64,000 nt of DNA from Glomus cerebriforme (Eukaryota; Glomeromycota; Glomeromycetes; Glomerales; Glomeraceae), in NCBI GenBank assembly GCA_003550305.1, contig QKYT01000185.1, positions 44,003 to 108,002 on the forward strand. Reading direction: 5' to 3'. The translations under genes and the position numbers were made by a program. This document shows positions 60,607 to 64,000 of this stretch, piece by piece. The first letter of the stretch is position 1. Each line of letters opens with the position of its first letter. The notes beneath the pieces are model-generated. The model saw nothing but the letters and a program-made list of their open reading frames with translations. It was not told where the DNA came from and did no database searches.

Positions 60607-62328
60607 ATGAAATTAATAAATCATTTAACAAATCGAATATCGGCCTCAAAAATTTTACAAAATCGATATTATTACCATTGGACAAATAATCTGATCCCTT
60701 TAAATCATAAACGATCATTTAACATGTTAGAAATGAAAAGATTCTTTTCGATAATAACTCATGAGAATAATTCGAACGAGATTTATAGTTTAGCGACTTT
60801 CAACGGAGAAGAATTCTTATGGAAATTGAGACTTTATCTTTTTACAAAACAGGATACAAATGATATTTGGAAAATTTTACAAGTGTACATGGAAAATGAT
60901 ACAATGATATCGAATTCACAACAACAACAACAACAACAACAAAAAACATCTTTATCAATGAAAAATATAGAACATATTTTTATTAGATTTTTTAAAAATG
61001 ATGTTCAAAAGAGCATTCTATTTTGGAAAATGTTAAAACAATCAGGTATAACATTGAATTCAAATTGTTATAATATAGTATTACAAAATTGTTCGTCATG
61101 TGAATATTTTACACATAGAGTACAGAAAATTTGGGATGAAATGAAAGATCTTGGTCATATACCTACAATGTATACATTAAATGGAATGATGAGAGATTAT
61201 GGTCAATTGAAAAAAATGAAATATGTTAAAAGATGGTATCAACTTTATTTAAAATTGGGTTATAAACCAACAAGAAAAACTTTTAATTATTTAATTAATG
61301 GAAATCTTTTAATTAATAATCTTACGGCTGTTAATCATAATTTGAGAAGGATGGAAGAATTGAATTTGAAACCTTTGAAAGAACATATTGATGAATTTAT
61401 TAAAGCTTGTGCTTTGAATGATAGATTTGAGAATTTACAATGGACTTTTGAAAAGTTTTATATAAGAGATAATTTGAAAGTTACGTCTGATATTTATAAT
61501 TGGGTATTATTATCTTGTTCTAAAAGAAGACAAAGGAAACTTGCAAAAAAATATTTTCATGATATGGTTCATGAAAAAAATTTAAGACCAAATGCTTTGA
61601 CTTTTCAATATTTAATAACAGCACAAATTGGTGATGATGGTTTTGGATTTCCTGGATCTAAAGAAAATTTTTCTGAATTATTAAAAGAAGCCACATATCT
61701 TTATAAATTAATGAAACAAAGTTATTTATTAAGACCAACCATGTTTACATGTTTTACTTTAATAAAAAGTTTAACATATCATGATAAATTTTTACCTTTA
61801 ACATGTATGAATGTACTTCCAGAATTAACTTATGAATTATTAGTTAAACTTCAATTTAATATTAATCCAAATATTAGTCAGAAAATTACAAATAAATATT
61901 TACGTCTACTTTTTTCTACCCTTTTGAAATATAAATATTTTGATGAAGCACGAAATGTTTATAGAATAATGCGAATAAGAAATTATAATTTTGCTATTGA
62001 AACTGCTTCAATGGATTTAATAGAATCTTATGCGAAAAAAGGAGATCATAATTCAGCTTTACAAATCTTTCATGAAATGATTTCAAATGGAATTAGACCT
62101 GATCAATATCATTATAATTTATTATTAAAAGGTTATTTTGAAAAAAAAGATTTTGAAGGGGGAATGGAATTTTTTGAATCAATTGGATCACATAATTTAA
62201 TTCCTTCTAAAGAAGTATATCATACTGTGATTCAAGCTTTGATTGATAATAAAGATATACAACAAGCCAGAAAAATTAATCAAAGATTAATTAAACATTA
62301 TGGGGAACCAAACTTTATCAACTTATAA
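60607..62328 (+). CDS. Pentatricopeptide-repeat (PPR) protein, probably mitochondrial
   Basis: Single-exon, 573 residues from the ATG at 60607; an in-frame TTG 21 bases earlier is not a credible start. The N-terminus is Arg/Lys/Asn/Ser-rich without acidic residues (MKLINHLTNRISASKILQNR), as in mitochondrial targeting peptides. PPR motifs include TYTLNGMMRDYGQLKKMKYV-like, KPTRKTFNYLINGNLLINNL, YNWVLLSCSKRRQRKLAKKY, DLIESYAKKGDHNSALQIFH and YHTVIQALIDNKDIQQARKI. An eight-glutamine tract lies near residue 100. Such proteins bind organellar RNA in maturation, stability or translation; the target is unknown. Confidence 0.9.
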   Translation: MKLINHLTNRISASKILQNRYYYHWTNNLIPLNHKRSFNMLEMKRFFSIITHENNSNEIYSLATFNGEEFLWKLRLYLFTKQDTNDIWKILQVYMENDTMISNSQQQQQQQQKTSLSMKNIEHIFIRFFKNDVQKSILFWKMLKQSGITLNSNCYNIVLQNCSSCEYFTHRVQKIWDEMKDLGHIPTMYTLNGMMRDYGQLKKMKYVKRWYQLYLKLGYKPTRKTFNYLINGNLLINNLTAVNHNLRRMEELNLKPLKEHIDEFIKACALNDRFENLQWTFEKFYIRDNLKVTSDIYNWVLLSCSKRRQRKLAKKYFHDMVHEKNLRPNALTFQYLITAQIGDDGFGFPGSKENFSELLKEATYLYKLMKQSYLLRPTMFTCFTLIKSLTYHDKFLPLTCMNVLPELTYELLVKLQFNINPNISQKITNKYLRLLFSTLLKYKYFDEARNVYRIMRIRNYNFAIETASMDLIESYAKKGDHNSALQIFHEMISNGIRPDQYHYNLLLKGYFEKKDFEGGMEFFESIGSHNLIPSKEVYHTVIQALIDNKDIQQARKINQRLIKHYGEPNFINL

Positions 62329-62638
62329 AGTTCTATACAGATAGAATTTGTATCTGTAACCACCTCTTTAGTAAATAGAACTAAAGTCGCCAGTAATATG
62401 TATGATAAAAAAAGAGGAATAAGACGAATAAATGATACAAATTATGTAAATTTATAATGGATCAATAATAAAGAAAATTCTTCTTGATCGTTCTAAAGTT
62501 GTAAAAGAAGGTTAGTGAGAGAGGATAGTGTGTTTAATTTAGCCATATATGGATAAATTAAATTTATTATCGCAGATCTTTACCGTAATTAAAGTTTTAT
62601 TTTATAAAAAAAATTCTTAGCTTTACAAATTCAACATG
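62329..62638. other. Convergent 3' spacer
   Basis: 310 AT-rich bases between convergent PPR and F-box 3' ends; nothing distinct seen. Confidence 0.5.
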
Positions 62639-64000
62639 TTAAAGTTTCATATAAAACTTTTCCTCCATTAAATTATCTACAAACAATTGTTTATGATTTA
62701 ATTTCTCTACATAAAGATCTCCAAGAAATTGATGCCTCCTTTCAAGAACATACATGCGATGCAAATTATTTTTCCCACTAATATGCAATTTCTTTAATGT
62801 TTTACCACAAAATCTAATAATCACATTAAGATGTTCATCCGAGAAAAAAGAACAATTATGAAACTCTAGTAACTTGAACTTCTTGGGTTGGAATCGACGA
62901 AGAAATATTTCAAGTGATTCTGAATCAAAACGCCATTCCGAAAAGTATTTAAAGGTATGCACTGATTTTGGCAAGATTTCTCCAAGTGTTTTCAAGAATT
63001 GATTAGAATCATGTAAATTATAGATCATTTGCCCACTAAATATTTCCTCATCTTGTTGTTCTTCATAGATGTGAATCTCCTCAAGATTTTTACAAACATT
63101 TAACATTGAAATTATGTGATCAAATGAAGTTTTGGTTGATGTTATAAATTTCTTTATATTTGGACAATATTTAATACAAATAATTTCAAGTCTTGGAAAA
63201 TCAGTTGAATCGGCTGGTAATTTCAATATACGTAAACAATCTTTGGCTTGACAACATAAAATCTCCATAATTTCAAAAATAATATACGTGTCTTTGATTG
63301 ATATCAATTCAAGCTTTTGAAAAGCTTTTAAATCAGGTTTTATTATATTTCCTTTGGAAAATTTACAATTTTCTATCTTCAGATATTTCAAGTTTAAATA
63401 TTCAGCCAATTCTGCAAGGGGAAATCCATTTTCGAATTTGATATTTCGAATAGTAATATGAGTTAAGGTTTCAGCGTGGATTATGAGACTATTGATTATA
63501 CTAGGAAATTCCATTATAGAACAGCTTAATAAAATTTCCTTCAAATTTTTTTGAGATTTGATCAACTCTTGTATATTATTTATACGTGTAACTAATGTTG
63601 AATAAGGAACTTTTTTCAAATCAATTTCTAATTTGCTGATATTCTTTGCTATTTTTGCTGCTGATGAGACAACTTCATAATTAAATTGAATTTCAAACTT
63701 GAATTCTTGAATTCTTGATAAATTTAAGGAAGCATTTGGAAATTCAAAGATATTCAAAAAAATACCATCAAGTAAATCAACTCCCTTTAAACATTTTGAT
63801 CGATTAATGAAATATTCACATAGAGCTTTGAGAACATTATCTTCGTTGCTGTTTGATATTTTTCTTCTCTTTGTTGTAGTTTTTAATTTGAATACTGTAG
63901 GATCACCACAATCCTTATATAAATTACGCCAAAGATAAATACTTTTAAGAATTGTTTTAAAATGGATGTACTGCAAATAGATTCCGTAATCAAATAAAGG
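62639..64000 (-). CDS. F-box/LRR-like protein, copy C (5' end beyond the window)
   Basis: The frame is open from the right edge to a stop at 62639, at least 453 codons. Its first visible residues PLFDYGIYLQYIHFKTILKS align with PSLFNYANFLRYISTQSIRN of copy A and SPIFNYVKYLRYIDIAPISK of copy B, so the true start and the F-box lie outside. The next segment (VLKALCEYFINRSKCLKGVDL) and the LRR-like body (NLKEILLSCSIMEFPS, NLKYLKIENCKFSKGN, LLEFHNCSFFSDEHLNVIIR, RFCGKTLKKLHIS) follow copies A and B in order. The conserved CSFFS..HL motif marks the penultimate repeats. It is probably an SCF adaptor by family. Confidence 0.85.
   Translation of the reverse strand, partial: PLFDYGIYLQYIHFKTILKSIYLWRNLYKDCGDPTVFKLKTTTKRRKISNSNEDNVLKALCEYFINRSKCLKGVDLLDGIFLNIFEFPNASLNLSRIQEFKFEIQFNYEVVSSAAKIAKNISKLEIDLKKVPYSTLVTRINNIQELIKSQKNLKEILLSCSIMEFPSIINSLIIHAETLTHITIRNIKFENGFPLAELAEYLNLKYLKIENCKFSKGNIIKPDLKAFQKLELISIKDTYIIFEIMEILCCQAKDCLRILKLPADSTDFPRLEIICIKYCPNIKKFITSTKTSFDHIISMLNVCKNLEEIHIYEEQQDEEIFSGQMIYNLHDSNQFLKTLGEILPKSVHTFKYFSEWRFDSESLEIFLRRFQPKKFKLLEFHNCSFFSDEHLNVIIRFCGKTLKKLHISGKNNLHRMYVLERRHQFLGDLYVEKLNHKQLFVDNLMEEKFYMKL

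Overview
The window looks like nuclear DNA of a filamentous fungus, most likely an arbuscular mycorrhizal fungus (Glomeromycotina, Rhizophagus-like). The grounds are very AT-rich non-coding DNA, many short introns (about 65-150 bases, GTAAGT/GTATGT-like donors), conserved fungal housekeeping genes, and several families known to be expanded in that group: F-box/LRR-like proteins, MATA-type HMG-box proteins, MATH-BTB proteins, SAM-dependent methyltransferases and short 'MVNAQQWLNEKFP' solenoid proteins. The species assignment is inference. I saw no tRNA, rRNA or CRISPR array.

Layout, left to right. 1-31 kb is gene-dense: the first exon of a probable methyltransferase (cut by the left edge), VPS15, an F-box protein, ADE2, two paralogous solenoid/coiled-coil genes around a broken gene remnant, a WD40 protein, an HMG-box factor, a MATH-BTB-BACK protein, a derlin and VPS41. 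31-43 kb is a gene-poor island of degenerate coding remnants, diverged tandem repeats, simple palindromic repeat clusters and small inverted-repeat transposons. These include an 859-bp Tc1/mariner-like element and a 235-bp element nested inside a pogo-like element. 43-64 kb is genic again: a Zn2Cys6 factor, an acidic hypothetical protein, two F-box paralogues in tandem, a RhoGEF (DH-PH), an RGS regulator of the FlbA/Sst2 type, a PPR protein and a third related F-box gene cut by the right edge.

Functional themes: VPS15 (PI3-kinase complex) and VPS41 (HOPS) both act on endosome-to-vacuole traffic. Derlin acts in ER-associated degradation, and the F-box and MATH-BTB proteins are probable ubiquitin-ligase adaptors. 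The RGS and RhoGEF proteins regulate heterotrimeric G-protein and Rho-type GTPase signalling. There is no operon logic, and neighbouring genes are probably independent units.

The least explained signals are (i) a dispersed CCGG-centred motif, twice found as a near-identical pair, (ii) dispersed ACTGTA/TACAGT palindromes, (iii) T-tract/A-tract junctions next to start and stop codons and in introns, (iv) the paired solenoid/coiled-coil genes, and (v) the repeat island with its nested small transposons.
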